64,000 nt of DNA, from NCBI RefSeq assembly GCF_905220415.1, contig NC_059568.1, positions 12,090,001 to 12,154,000 of the forward strand. Direction: 5' to 3'. The stretch comes from Colias croceus. Taxonomy: Eukaryota; Arthropoda; Insecta; Lepidoptera; Pieridae. The stretch's first letter is position 1. Every line of letters starts with the position of its first letter. Made by a program: the position numbers and the translations under genes. The notes beneath the pieces are model-generated. The model did not search any database. It was not told the origin of the DNA and worked only from the letters and a program-made list of their open reading frames with translations. Positions 9,667-18,959 of the stretch are shown here, one piece after another.

Positions 9667-10670
9667 TGTTGGCGGCAGGCCCTCTCAAGTGGACTGTAGT
9701 GGCGGGGGGGTTTGTAAATAATACAAACAATTATTTCTTCATACGCAGAGGGCCAGGGTGCCAAGCCGGAGCGGAGTTATTTCCTTAGTTTCTTCTTGTA
9801 GCGCGGGAGCAACTGGAATGCCATGACGCAACCGGTTTTGCGTCGATATTTATACTCTACGTGTTATCCCCTCCACTCCGGCTGGCCACGCCCCTTTCCT
9901 CACCCTTTATTTTCATTCTCTTTATTTTTACACAATTTTACATTTTCTATGTTTTCATTACATTCATTATTACATTACTAATTAATTCTACATCCATAAC
10001 ATATCCCGCCAACGCCCCGTTTAGACTGCGCGCACGATTTTCCCGAAATTTACTTTTATACTACCCCGTCCCCCGCTTCAGGTGTATAAATATACTGCGG
10101 GGAACGGTTTGTGCGCGCAGTCGCGGACGTGATGCTGTCGGGAAAAGAAACATTAAATTTACATATCCTAATCATTACATAATCATTAAATATTAACATC
10201 TACAATAGTAAATTCAAAGAAAGACAAAACATTATCGTATACTTAAGGCAACACATAAACAAAGACATTTTCAATATTCAATAAACAAACATAAACATTT
10301 ACTATCATTAAACAAGACATAAATATTTTAAATTCCAAGTAAATAAGTCTTCAGTCATAATCTTTCATGAATTTTCCTATCTAACAATTTAACAAACATC
10401 TTTACATATAAATTCGCTATTCTATTCTTAGTTATAAAATAATCCTTCAGGCATAAGCCTTCAGGAGCTTACTCTACGTTAATACTAGACAGATTAAATA
10501 CTTTACTTTCCAAACATATAAAACTTTACATTTAAGAACTCAAATAAGACATACATTTATTCATACTAAAAATAAGCCTTCAGGCGTAAGCCTTCAGGAG
10601 TTTATACGTTATCTTATTCTATACTAATTAAATGAGTTGTGTACTTTACATTTACGTTTCGTCGTGCACA
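9667..10670 (-). repeat. BEL/Pao 3' LTR
   Basis: 1,004 bp, same length as the partner at 16500-17503. On the minus strand it starts TGTGCACGACGAAACG and ends GCCGCCAACA. It contains two imperfect copies of CCTTCAGGCATAAGCCTTCA (near 10447 and 10574), a TATAAAAG box, and two AATAAA signals near 9905 and 9920 that would serve as polyadenylation signals. The last codons of the polyprotein run 19 nt into it. Confidence 0.95.
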
Positions 10671-13600
10671 TTTCTCCCGCCGTCGCACTCTGCGATTCGA
10701 ACTGGTAGCACGACGATCTTCTTGGTGGGCCGCCGGAGGATTCTGCCGCCGCTGGTCTCCACGTCGACCACTCGTACCTCGCCGTCCTTGCCGGGATACG
10801 TGGCGATGACTCGTCCTCGGGGCCACGTGTTCCTCGGATGATTGGAGTCGCACACGATGACCAGGTCGCCGATCTTGGGGGCCGCGCCGCTTGCGTGGGG
10901 CTCCCGCCGCTGTTGGAGTACGGGCAGGTACTCTCGCACCCAGCGTCGCCAGAAGGTGTCGGCGAGCTGTTGCGCGCGCTTCCAGTGTGTGCGCGCTGTT
11001 GTTTGGTCTTCTTCGATGGTGCAGGGTGGCGGCACGTAACAGTTGGAGCCCAGCAGGATCATATTCGGTGTGATGGCGGGCGGCACGTCGGGGGTCACGG
11101 CCACATGAGTGAGTGGGCGTGAGTTTACGGTGGCTTCTACTTCGGCGAGGAGTGTGACGAGCGTCTCGTCACTGGGGTGCTGCTCGTGAAGCGTGTGGCG
11201 TAGGGCTTCTTTCACGGTGCGTACCATGCGCTCCCACGCGCCGGCCATGAATGGGGCGGCCGGCGGAAGGAAGCGCCAGCTGATGCGGCGGGGTGCTGCT
11301 TCTTCTTCAAGTGCGGCCCACGCGTCCGTGAGCTCTCGGTTGGCCGCGCGGAAGCACGTCGCGTTGTCACTCCATATTTCGGCCGGGCAGCCGCGCCGCG
11401 CTATGAAGCGGCGCAGCGCGTTGATCGCTGAGTCGGTGCTGAGCGAGGCGACGACTTCTAGATGTACTGCGCGCGATGTTAAGCACGTGAAGAGGGCCAC
11501 GTAGCGCTTCTCTCGATGGCGGCCGACGGTTACTTCTTGCGGGCCGAAGTAGTCGAGTCCGGTGAATGTAAATGGGCGCGCGTGATGCGCGAGGCGTGCG
11601 GCAGGCAGGTCGCCGGTGGATGGGCGCGCGGGTTTGGCGCGCAGCAGGCGGCAGCGCGGGCAGCTCTTTAGCACCTCCTTTGTCGCGGGTCGTATTCTTG
11701 TTATCCACAGTCTTTGCCTTAGTTCATTTACTACAATTTCGACGCCGCCGTGATGTAACTTTTCGTGTACATGCTGTATGTAGAGCTGCGTATACTTGTG
11801 TTTTCCGTCGAGCACTGTCGGGTTTGCGGCCTCTGCCTCGATCGCGCTGGCTTCATTTACCCTTCCTCGTAGTTTCAGTATTCCTTCTTCGTTCAATGCG
11901 ACACTTAATCCCGCTAGTGGACCTTGACATTTTTCAGTGAGCGGGTCTCCTCGCTGTAGTATCGCTATCTCTTTTCCGTACGTTGCTTGTTGTGCTAATT
12001 TCACAAGCACGTTTTCCGCGGCGCGTAGGTGGCGCGCACTCAGTATTATATATTTTCTTTCTTCGTTGTTCGGACGCGAGACGATTTTCTCTTTGTTCTT
12101 TTTCGTATTTCTTTTCCACGTCGCGTCCTTTTCTTCGTTTTTTCTTGTACGTTTTCGACGTGTTGCGTTGACGAGTTGTTTGGGGCGACGACAGAGTTCG
12201 ATGAATTGCAGCACGCGGGCCGTTGTGCGCACTAGCCGAGTCCATGTTGAGAAGCGTTCGAGGTCGATGAACGCGGGGGCGGGGTCCGACGAGTTCAACG
12301 CGCCGCATTTTTCTTTTTCTTCGCCCGTGTCGGTGATGTTTTCCTTCTTCTCAACCGGCCAGTCGCATTCTTCATAGCGGAGGAAGTCTGGACCGGTGAA
12401 CCAACGGTGTTGCGGGTCGAAGTCAGCGGGGGTGTTGCGTGTAGCGTCGTCCGCCGTATTGTGCGCCGTGGGAACCCAGCGCCATTCATCCTTCTTCGTG
12501 AGATCTTCTATTTCGGCTAGTCTGTGCGCTACAAACGTCTTGTATGTGCGGGGCTCGCCGCGTATCCATGCGAGTGCTGTTCTCGAGTCGCTCCAATACA
12601 CTTTTCTCTTGAAGACAAAGTCGTGGCCTTCCTCGACTGTTCGTGTGAGGCGTGCTCCGAGCAGGGCGGCTTGCAGCTCCAGACGTGGAATCGATACCGG
12701 TTTCGTGGGCGTGACTCTGCTTTTCGCGGCGGCGATCGCGATGTGTATTGATCCGTCGGCGCGCGTCGCTCTGATATACACGACTGCTGCGTATGCCTCT
12801 TCGCTGGCGTCCACAAACGTGTGTACCTCTCTCTCAGCAGCGGGTTCGTAGTCATAGCAGCGCGGGATGCGGAGCGCGTCGAGATGCTGTATATTCGCCA
12901 CCCAGTTTTCCCAGCGGTGTTGTAGCGCGTCGGGAATGGGGTCGTCCCAGCCGGTGTTGTACTTCCACGTATCCTGCATTATCCTTTTCGCCGGTGTGAG
13001 GATGGGCGCGATGAGGCCGAGTGGGTCGAAGACCGACATGATGAGACTGAGGGCTTCTCTCTTCGTAGGTGTTCGCTTATTTTCGATTATTTCTTGTGGT
13101 ACACGTTTCGTGTTGACACGAAAGCCTATGTAGTCCTGCTTCACATGCCAAAGTAGCCCTAATGTTCGCTCTGTCTCGCTCCCGCCGATCTCGACGGTGG
13201 TCGCCCCGGTGTTCGTAAAGTTTCTTATCGCGTTTTCTTTGTTCGACGCCCACCCACGTAGCTCGAAGCCGGCGTATCGATGTATGCGATCGACGTGCGC
13301 CGTTATCTCCTTTGCTTCATCTTCGGTCGCGTAGCTATGTATATAGTCGTCCATATAATGGTTCTCTTGAATCGCGCGTGCGGCTGCCGGACTCTCGTTC
13401 GCGTGTTCTTGCGCGTTTCTATTCTTGATGTAGAGCGCGGTGCACGGTGATGAAGAGGCGCCGAAGATGAGCGATGTCATACGATATTCATCGGGCGGCC
13501 CGTCGTCGCGTCGGTCGCCACGCCAGAGGAAGCGCAGCGCGTCGCGGTCTTCTTCTATAATTTTTATCTGCATGAACATTTCCTTGATGTCGGCGGACAC

Positions 13601-16468
13601 GGCGATTGGATGTTGACGGAACTTCATGATGACGGCGGGCAGAGATTGCAGTAGGTCGGGCCCGGGCAGCAGCATGTCGTTGAGAGAGCGGCCGTGTGAC
13701 TTAGCGGCCGCGTCGTGCACCAGACGAATCTTCGCTTTGTCCGGGTTGATCACTGGAAAGTGTGGGAGGTACCACACTCTCCCGCCGGTGGGCGGAGTCT
13801 GCGCCTTCTCTGCATAGCCGGACGAGAGTAGATTTTCGATTCTTTCCTCATATTGTCTCTTCAGCTCTCCGTCTTTGTCCAATTTCTTTTCCAATGTCTT
13901 CAGTCTTTTCAGTGTGTCGCCGTAGTTGTTCGGTGTATCTGCGGACTCGTCTCTCCATAGGAGTCCGGTTTCATATCGGCCGGACGGCAGGCGTTGACTT
14001 TTCTTTTCCAGTATGTTGAGTGCCTGCTGCTCCGGGTCGCTGCGTTGTCGCTTAGGTTCGATGCCGATGGATTCTAATTCGAAGTATTTCTTCATCATAT
14101 TTTCGAGTGTGTCGGGTGACTTCTCCGCTTCCGAGAGATGAGAACAGAACAAAACTGGGTGCTTGTTCGATGAACGGCAGCCGTGCAGTACCCATCCTAA
14201 CAGTGTCTTCGATGCGACGGGCTGACTCCTCTTGCCGTGCCGTAGTTTACGTGTTATAATGAGCTCCCAGTTGTCTTGTCCGATCAGCAGCTTCGGTGTT
14301 GCATTCTCGTACAGCAGGTCGTCTTGCAGGTCGTGCAGATGGTTGCAGCGGGCGATGTCACTTTCGCGGATGGACTGCGTGAACGCGTGGAGTTGGTGCA
14401 CGGTGCGGGCGTTGTCTAATACGTAATCTTTTTCTTCATGCCGTCCTCGTACTCGTGCCTTCACTCTCTTGCTGTACTCGTGCTCGTTCTCGTGTCCATT
14501 CACACCTTGAATTGTGATGGACTCGCGTGGCCCGTCGAGACCCAGCTGTTCTGCAAGCGCCGTTTCTATGATGGTCACCGTGCTTCCCTCGTCGAGCAGC
14601 GCGTACGTGTCGCATTTTCCTTTCGGCCCCGTGATGGTGATGGGGGCGATCTTCAGATACGCGCGGCGGCGCGTAGGTTGCTCCGACGTAGCGCTGTTGA
14701 TGTTTATCGCCGACACGAGGACTTTTTCGTCGTTCTTCGTTTTGGCTTGCGGTTGAGTCGTTTCTTCATTTTTCTTTTCCGCTGTCTTTGTATGATGGAG
14801 CATCTTGTGGTGCTTCATGGTGCACCCGTTGAGGCCGCATGGACGAGCGCGGCATGTTGCTCGTTGATGTTTGCTTCGCAGACAGCGGAAGCACACTCGA
14901 TGTTTCTTCGCTATTTCCCATCGTGTATTTACGTCGCTGTTCGTAAATTGTCGGCACTCGATAAGCTTGTGTTCTCGCTCGCACACCGGGCATCTTGTTT
15001 CTCGCTCGCTCGCGTTGCTTGCTGCGTAGGCGCGCTCCGTCCTTTTCCTTGTTATCCTCTCCGTCTCTGTGTCTAACGGAGCGTAACTGGAGCACTTGTC
15101 TGCTTCTTTATTCAGGAACTCTGCGAGCTTTTTCAGTAGCGGTGTCTTGTCTCGTTCGTCGGCGGCGAAGTCGTACCACTTATTCTTCATGATCGGTGTG
15201 AGCTTCTCGAGCACCTGCCGCAGCATTTCCGGGCTGTGCAGGTATTCTGGTTTTCCTAGTATTTCGACGGTGGCGACGATATTCGCTATTTTGTTTGCGA
15301 ATATGCAAACATCCCGGGGGTTGTCCGACACTCGTGGTAGCGATTTAATTTTTTCCATTTCACCCAAAACGAGCGCGTCTGGGCGGCCGAACCTTCTCTG
15401 CAGGGCTTCGATGATCTTCTCGGGTCCGGTGTGTGATATGAGTAGGGCGGTGACGGCTTCTAGGGCTGCTCCTTTCAGCGCCTTCCTCAATCGTGCGACG
15501 TTTTCCCCGTCGGTGAATCCCTCTTCAGTTTCTTCATACGATGCCTTGAACGATAGCCACTCGTTGCTGGAGCCGGTGAACGTCGGTAGTTCACCGCCGT
15601 ATCTTATTACTTTCCTTTGGCTTCTTGCGACTTCGTTGAAGGCGGTTACAATTGCCGCAACTTCTGGTGACCGCGTGGGCGGGTCTTTCTTCGGTTCCCG
15701 TTGCCCGTCGTCCTGTTCCTGGCGGGCCCCCCATCCTCGGTCTTCCTTGTTGTCGGTGTTCTTCGCTATGTAGCGTGGCGGTGAGAGCTCGCGAGTCGGG
15801 TTGGCGGCGGGTGGCAGTGGCTGGCTTGAATGCTGTTTCAACCACGACTCGACCCGTCGTTCCGGTTCGTAGTCCTCTTCTTCCTCTTCCGTTGTTGATT
15901 CTTCTTCGGCGCGGATTCTTTCTAACCGCGCCTTTTCTAGTTCTGCTGCGGCCTTCGCTTGTTCCAGCTTTAGTTCGGCTAGGCGTTCCTTCGCCTCCAA
16001 CTCCGCGAGGAGTCTCTTGCGGGAGGCTACGGAGCGCCGCGACCGCACCTCTGATGCCTGGCGGAGCGTCTTCGAGCGGCGTGCTGGCGACCCGACGGCG
16101 ACGTTCGATGGCGCCGCGAGAGCGGCGTCTGTATTTAAGTTGACGTTGCTTATTGGCGCCGCGAAAGCGGCGGTCGTCGGCGCGTCGGCGTTGTCGGCTG
16201 GCGCCGCGAAAGCGGCGTTTGTGTATCCTACGACGGGTGACGGCGCTGGCTGCAACTTGTCGGCGGGCATGGTGCTCGGCGTAGGTGGCGTCGAGCTGCT
16301 CTTTTCTTCTGTCCTCGTCGTTCTCGTCGCGGTCGTGCAGGTCTCCGATGTCTCCGTCGTGCCGCTCGTTTCTTCCGATGTGTTCGTTGATGACGTTCCT
16401 GTGGCGGTGGCGGTCGTCTCGGATACCGATGGCGTGGCTCCTCTTCCGCTCCGGCTTCTCGTGTTCAT
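10652..16468 (-). CDS. BEL/Pao Gag-Pol polyprotein, intact (1,938 aa)
   Basis: Order of domains, numbered from the Met at 16468: an alanine-rich 15-residue repeat (three units, about 85-125), a charged coiled-coil stretch (about 140-200), the DUF1759-type Gag region (about 290-430), a CX2CX4HX4C zinc knuckle (526-539), an aspartic protease with LLDEGST (Asp 626), reverse transcriptase with Asp 960 and YMDD (1038-1041), the A17-type linker, RNase H (Asp 1220, Glu 1264, Asp 1294), an HHCC zinc region with CPRC (about 1603), integrase catalytic Asp 1639, Asp 1701, Glu 1746, and a C-terminal DUF5641-like tail. The frame stays open upstream to a Met at 16597, inside the 5' LTR; 16468 is preferred because it lies just after the primer-binding region. 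Gag, protease, RT and integrase share one frame with no shift or stop. GC-rich codon use differs from flanking DNA. It would make the virus-like particle and copy the element into new sites. Confidence 0.95.
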   Translation of the reverse strand: MNTRSRSGRGATPSVSETTATATGTSSTNTSEETSGTTETSETCTTATRTTRTEEKSSSTPPTPSTMPADKLQPAPSPVVGYTNAAFAAPADNADAPTTAAFAAPISNVNLNTDAALAAPSNVAVGSPARRSKTLRQASEVRSRRSVASRKRLLAELEAKERLAELKLEQAKAAAELEKARLERIRAEEESTTEEEEEDYEPERRVESWLKQHSSQPLPPAANPTRELSPPRYIAKNTDNKEDRGWGARQEQDDGQREPKKDPPTRSPEVAAIVTAFNEVARSQRKVIRYGGELPTFTGSSNEWLSFKASYEETEEGFTDGENVARLRKALKGAALEAVTALLISHTGPEKIIEALQRRFGRPDALVLGEMEKIKSLPRVSDNPRDVCIFANKIANIVATVEILGKPEYLHSPEMLRQVLEKLTPIMKNKWYDFAADERDKTPLLKKLAEFLNKEADKCSSYAPLDTETERITRKRTERAYAASNASERETRCPVCEREHKLIECRQFTNSDVNTRWEIAKKHRVCFRCLRSKHQRATCRARPCGLNGCTMKHHKMLHHTKTAEKKNEETTQPQAKTKNDEKVLVSAININSATSEQPTRRRAYLKIAPITITGPKGKCDTYALLDEGSTVTIIETALAEQLGLDGPRESITIQGVNGHENEHEYSKRVKARVRGRHEEKDYVLDNARTVHQLHAFTQSIRESDIARCNHLHDLQDDLLYENATPKLLIGQDNWELIITRKLRHGKRSQPVASKTLLGWVLHGCRSSNKHPVLFCSHLSEAEKSPDTLENMMKKYFELESIGIEPKRQRSDPEQQALNILEKKSQRLPSGRYETGLLWRDESADTPNNYGDTLKRLKTLEKKLDKDGELKRQYEERIENLLSSGYAEKAQTPPTGGRVWYLPHFPVINPDKAKIRLVHDAAAKSHGRSLNDMLLPGPDLLQSLPAVIMKFRQHPIAVSADIKEMFMQIKIIEEDRDALRFLWRGDRRDDGPPDEYRMTSLIFGASSSPCTALYIKNRNAQEHANESPAAARAIQENHYMDDYIHSYATEDEAKEITAHVDRIHRYAGFELRGWASNKENAIRNFTNTGATTVEIGGSETERTLGLLWHVKQDYIGFRVNTKRVPQEIIENKRTPTKREALSLIMSVFDPLGLIAPILTPAKRIMQDTWKYNTGWDDPIPDALQHRWENWVANIQHLDALRIPRCYDYEPAAEREVHTFVDASEEAYAAVVYIRATRADGSIHIAIAAAKSRVTPTKPVSIPRLELQAALLGARLTRTVEEGHDFVFKRKVYWSDSRTALAWIRGEPRTYKTFVAHRLAEIEDLTKKDEWRWVPTAHNTADDATRNTPADFDPQHRWFTGPDFLRYEECDWPVEKKENITDTGEEKEKCGALNSSDPAPAFIDLERFSTWTRLVRTTARVLQFIELCRRPKQLVNATRRKRTRKNEEKDATWKRNTKKNKEKIVSRPNNEERKYIILSARHLRAAENVLVKLAQQATYGKEIAILQRGDPLTEKCQGPLAGLSVALNEEGILKLRGRVNEASAIEAEAANPTVLDGKHKYTQLYIQHVHEKLHHGGVEIVVNELRQRLWITRIRPATKEVLKSCPRCRLLRAKPARPSTGDLPAARLAHHARPFTFTGLDYFGPQEVTVGRHREKRYVALFTCLTSRAVHLEVVASLSTDSAINALRRFIARRGCPAEIWSDNATCFRAANRELTDAWAALEEEAAPRRISWRFLPPAAPFMAGAWERMVRTVKEALRHTLHEQHPSDETLVTLLAEVEATVNSRPLTHVAVTPDVPPAITPNMILLGSNCYVPPPCTIEEDQTTARTHWKRAQQLADTFWRRWVREYLPVLQQRREPHASGAAPKIGDLVIVCDSNHPRNTWPRGRVIATYPGKDGEVRVVDVETSGGRILRRPTKKIVVLPVRIAECDGGRNVHDET
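10671..10682 (-). other. Polypurine tract of BEL/Pao
   Basis: On the minus strand CGGCGGGAGAAA stands directly before the 3' LTR start TGTGCACG. A purine run at this place primes plus-strand DNA synthesis. It lies within the last codons of the polyprotein. Confidence 0.75.
16110..16220 (-). repeat. 45-bp tandem coding repeat in Gag
   Basis: GGCGCCGCGA... recurs at 16110, 16155 and 16200, a 45-bp period coding for three 15-residue units that start AAFAAP or AALAAP. Units share their first six residues only, so the repeat is old or selected for the alanine motif. Confidence 0.8.
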
Positions 16469-16481
16469 TTTTCTTCTGATC

Positions 16482-16499
16482 CGGTTCGAAGCTGACCAA
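16482..16499 (-). other. Candidate primer-binding site of BEL/Pao
   Basis: Minus-strand sequence TTGGTCAGCTTCGAACCG begins at the LTR edge, and TGG one base in would pair with the CCA end of a tRNA. The matching tRNA was not identified. Confidence 0.5.
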
Positions 16500-17503
16500 T
16501 GTTGGCGGCAGGCCCTCTCAAGTGGACTGTAGTGGCGGGGGGGTTTGTAAATAATACAAACAATTATTTCTTCATACGCAGAGGGCCAGGGTGCCAAGCC
16601 GGAGCGGAGTTATTTCCTTAGTTTCTTCTTGTAGCGCGGGAGCAACTGGAATGCCATGACGCAACCGGTTTTGCGTCGATATTTATACTCTACGTGTTAT
16701 CCCCTCCACTCCGGCTGGCCACGCCCCTTTCCTCACCCTTTATTTTCATTCTCTTTATTTTTACACAATTTTACATTTTCTATGTTTTCATTACATTCAT
16801 TATTACATTACTAATTAATTCTACATCCATAACATATCCCGCCAACGCCCCGTTTAGACTGCGCGCACGATTTTCCCGAAATTTACTTTTATACTACCCC
16901 GTCCCCCGCTTCAGGTGTATAAATATACTGCGGGGAACGGTTTGTGCGCGCAGTCGCGGACGTGATGCTGTCGGGAAAAGAAACATTAAATTTACATATC
17001 CTAATCATTACATAATCATTAAATATTAACATCTACAATAGTAAATTCAAAGAAAGACAAAACATTATCGTATACTTAAGGCAACACATAAACAAAGACA
17101 TTTTCAATATTCAATAAACAAACATAAACATTTACTATCATTAAACAAGACATAAATATTTTAAATTCCAAGTAAATAAGTCTTCAGTCATAATCTTTCA
17201 TGAATTTTCCTATCTAACAATTTAACAAACATCTTTACATATAAATTCGCTATTCTATTCTTAGTTATAAAATAATCCTTCAGGCATAAGCCTTCAGGAG
17301 CTTACTCTACGTTAATACTAGACAGATTAAATACTTTACTTTCCAAACATATAAAACTTTACATTTAAGAACTCAAATAAGACATACATTTATTCATACT
17401 AAAAATAAGCCTTCAGGCGTAAGCCTTCAGGAGTTTATACGTTATCTTATTCTATACTAATTAAATGAGTTGTGTACTTTACATTTACGTTTCGTCGTGC
17501 ACA
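16500..17503 (-). repeat. BEL/Pao 5' LTR
   Basis: 1,004 bp, partner of 9667-10670; the compared stretches, including the TIR-proximal 200 bp and the TATA region, are the same base for base. It supplies the promoter. The GATAT target duplication follows at 17504. Confidence 0.95.
16886..16893 (-). promoter_or_regulatory. TATA box of the BEL/Pao 5' LTR
   Basis: TATAAAAG on the minus strand, about 610 bp into the LTR, with a second AT box (TATTTATAC) some 35 bp upstream. AATAAA signals lie downstream within the same LTR, as expected for U3-R-U5 order. The copy in the 3' LTR is at 10053-10060. Confidence 0.55.
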
Positions 17504-18045
17504 GATATAATGATAATGTAGATCAAAACTGCTTGTATTTTTTTATAAAATAAAAATAACATAAAACTATGTTTATTTTCGTAAGTATTAACAGATACAC
17601 ATTATAAAATTGACTTGGACAGCTTGGACTTGAAGATTAGCAGTATTGGAAACTCCTGTAATAAGTTTTCATAAAATTATATTCTAATCAACAAACAATA
17701 TTATACATATAATATTTTTTTAAATTTAAAGTATCAAAACGGGTAAGTCCAATTTACCAATACAATCTTCAAAATTGAAAATTGTGATGTGTTGGACCCT
17801 TCTTCATCGAATGTTTTCTTATCAACAATATAAACAACACATCTCGCTTGTGATCGCAGCGGCATTTTCGACATTTTCGAAGATTTTTTAGACAAAATCC
17901 TAAAAATTATTCATCAACTGCAAAAAAGACAAATAATTTGACCTAATGAATTTGACAACCAATTTGATATTTGTCAAATAAGTTGCCACATGAAAATCTT
18001 TTATTTCTTAAATAAAAATATGCCATCAGATTCTGGTAGACCTAT

Positions 18046-18598
18046 ACTTATTATACACATAAAATTAATTTTAAAGCCCCCATATCTTATATATATCATT
18101 AATGTTTACTATTTTTTTTTTCAATTTACATAAAATAAACGTTTTTTGACTAATGGCAACTCTTATGAAATCTTTAATCTACCAAGTGCCAACTGTCAAA
18201 CATGTAATGTGTTACAAATTTGAATTTTGATATTAGTTGAAAGTTGTAAATTGGAAGTTTATATTATTTATCAGAAAAATTAAATAATTATAACTGTAAA
18301 ATATATTGTAAATCAAAGTGATAATATAGTGACTACACATCTTGCAGCCTGTATGGTAAGTAGTTAAATACATACTATTATACCTACTACACTAAAAAGA
18401 AATTTTATGAAATTTACTACCCACTCAAATTCATAATCTTAATAAATCCCTCCTCTTGCCTCATCGATATGGTCTGAAGATATTTAAACTTAAAATCATA
18501 ACTTATTGTTAATCTTCGTTGATCGTCTATAATTAGGGGTAAAAGATTCTAAGGTAATTAATAATTAAAATTTAATTTACATTTTTGACAATTCAATA
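18046..18598. other. AT-rich sequence without recognised genes
   Basis: No ORF, splice pair or repeat boundary that I can support. Confidence 0.4.
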
Positions 18599-18606
18599 CC
18601 TTTATT

Positions 18607-18951
18607 GGTTGGACTAAAGCAAAGGGGGCGCAGGACTTAGAAAATTTTTGTTGGAGTTGGTGTCATTATTACACCTATTTATTATTGTTTTATCGTAAAG
18701 ATTACGCTAATATAAGCATGTTTTATAGGAACAACTTTTCTCTAAAATCAAAAATGGCCGAGATATTCGCCCTCAAAGATTGATGGTTTTCAAGGGAATT
18801 ACACGTAGGTAACTAATCAACAGTTAGGTTAGGTTAGGTTTCTTAAAAAAAAACTACACAGAAATAGGAGCCCCGCGAAGCCGGGCTCCGTCGACTTGGA
18901 TGAAAAATTTTCTAAGTCCTTACTTTGCGCCCCCTTTGCTTTAGGCGGACC
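18607..18951. mobile_element. 345-bp hAT-like MITE
   Basis: Terminal inverted repeats GGTTGGACTAAAGCAAAGGG (18607 on) and the complement of GGTCCGCCTAAAGCAAAGGG ending at 18951; the match continues through GGGCGCA and GGACTTAGAAAATTTTT. CCTTTATT is duplicated at 18599-18606 and 18952-18959. An 8-bp duplication points to hAT; other 8-bp families are possible. The interior carries three TTAGG units and no coding region. Confidence 0.85.
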
Positions 18952-18959
18952 CCTTTATT

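Larger units (their letters stand above)
9667..17503 (-). mobile_element. Complete BEL/Pao LTR retrotransposon
   Basis: A 7,837-bp element read on the minus strand: 5' LTR 17503-16500, primer-binding region, one Gag-Pol frame, purine tract, 3' LTR 10670-9667. LTRs begin TG and end CA. The host sequence GATAT is duplicated at 9662-9666 and 17504-17508; 4-6 bp duplications are usual for BEL/Pao. The LTRs have equal length and I found no difference in the parts compared, and the coding frame is undamaged, so the insertion is recent. No envelope-like frame follows pol. The element is GC-rich beside AT-rich surroundings. Confidence 0.97.
9354..18045. mobile_element. Inverted-repeat element (~850 bp) split by the BEL/Pao insertion
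   Basis: ATAGGTAAACCAGAATCTGA at 9354 and the complement of ATAGGTCTACCAGAATCTGA ending at 18045 form termini that stay similar, with gaps, for about 60 bp (to GCAAC at 9409 and GTTGCC at 17982). Removing the retrotransposon and one target duplication leaves about 850 bp, AT-rich and without a gene, as in a MITE. No clear target duplication outside the termini was found, so the superfamily is open. Confidence 0.55.

Noticed and set aside
9861..10196. 111-codon frame in each LTR (also 16694-17029)
   Set aside because: It lies on the strand opposite to the element, in LTR sequence, with no recognised features.
11000..16532. Many open frames on the plus strand and in other minus frames across the BEL/Pao body
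   Set aside because: They are shadows of the GC-rich polyprotein frame and have no domains.
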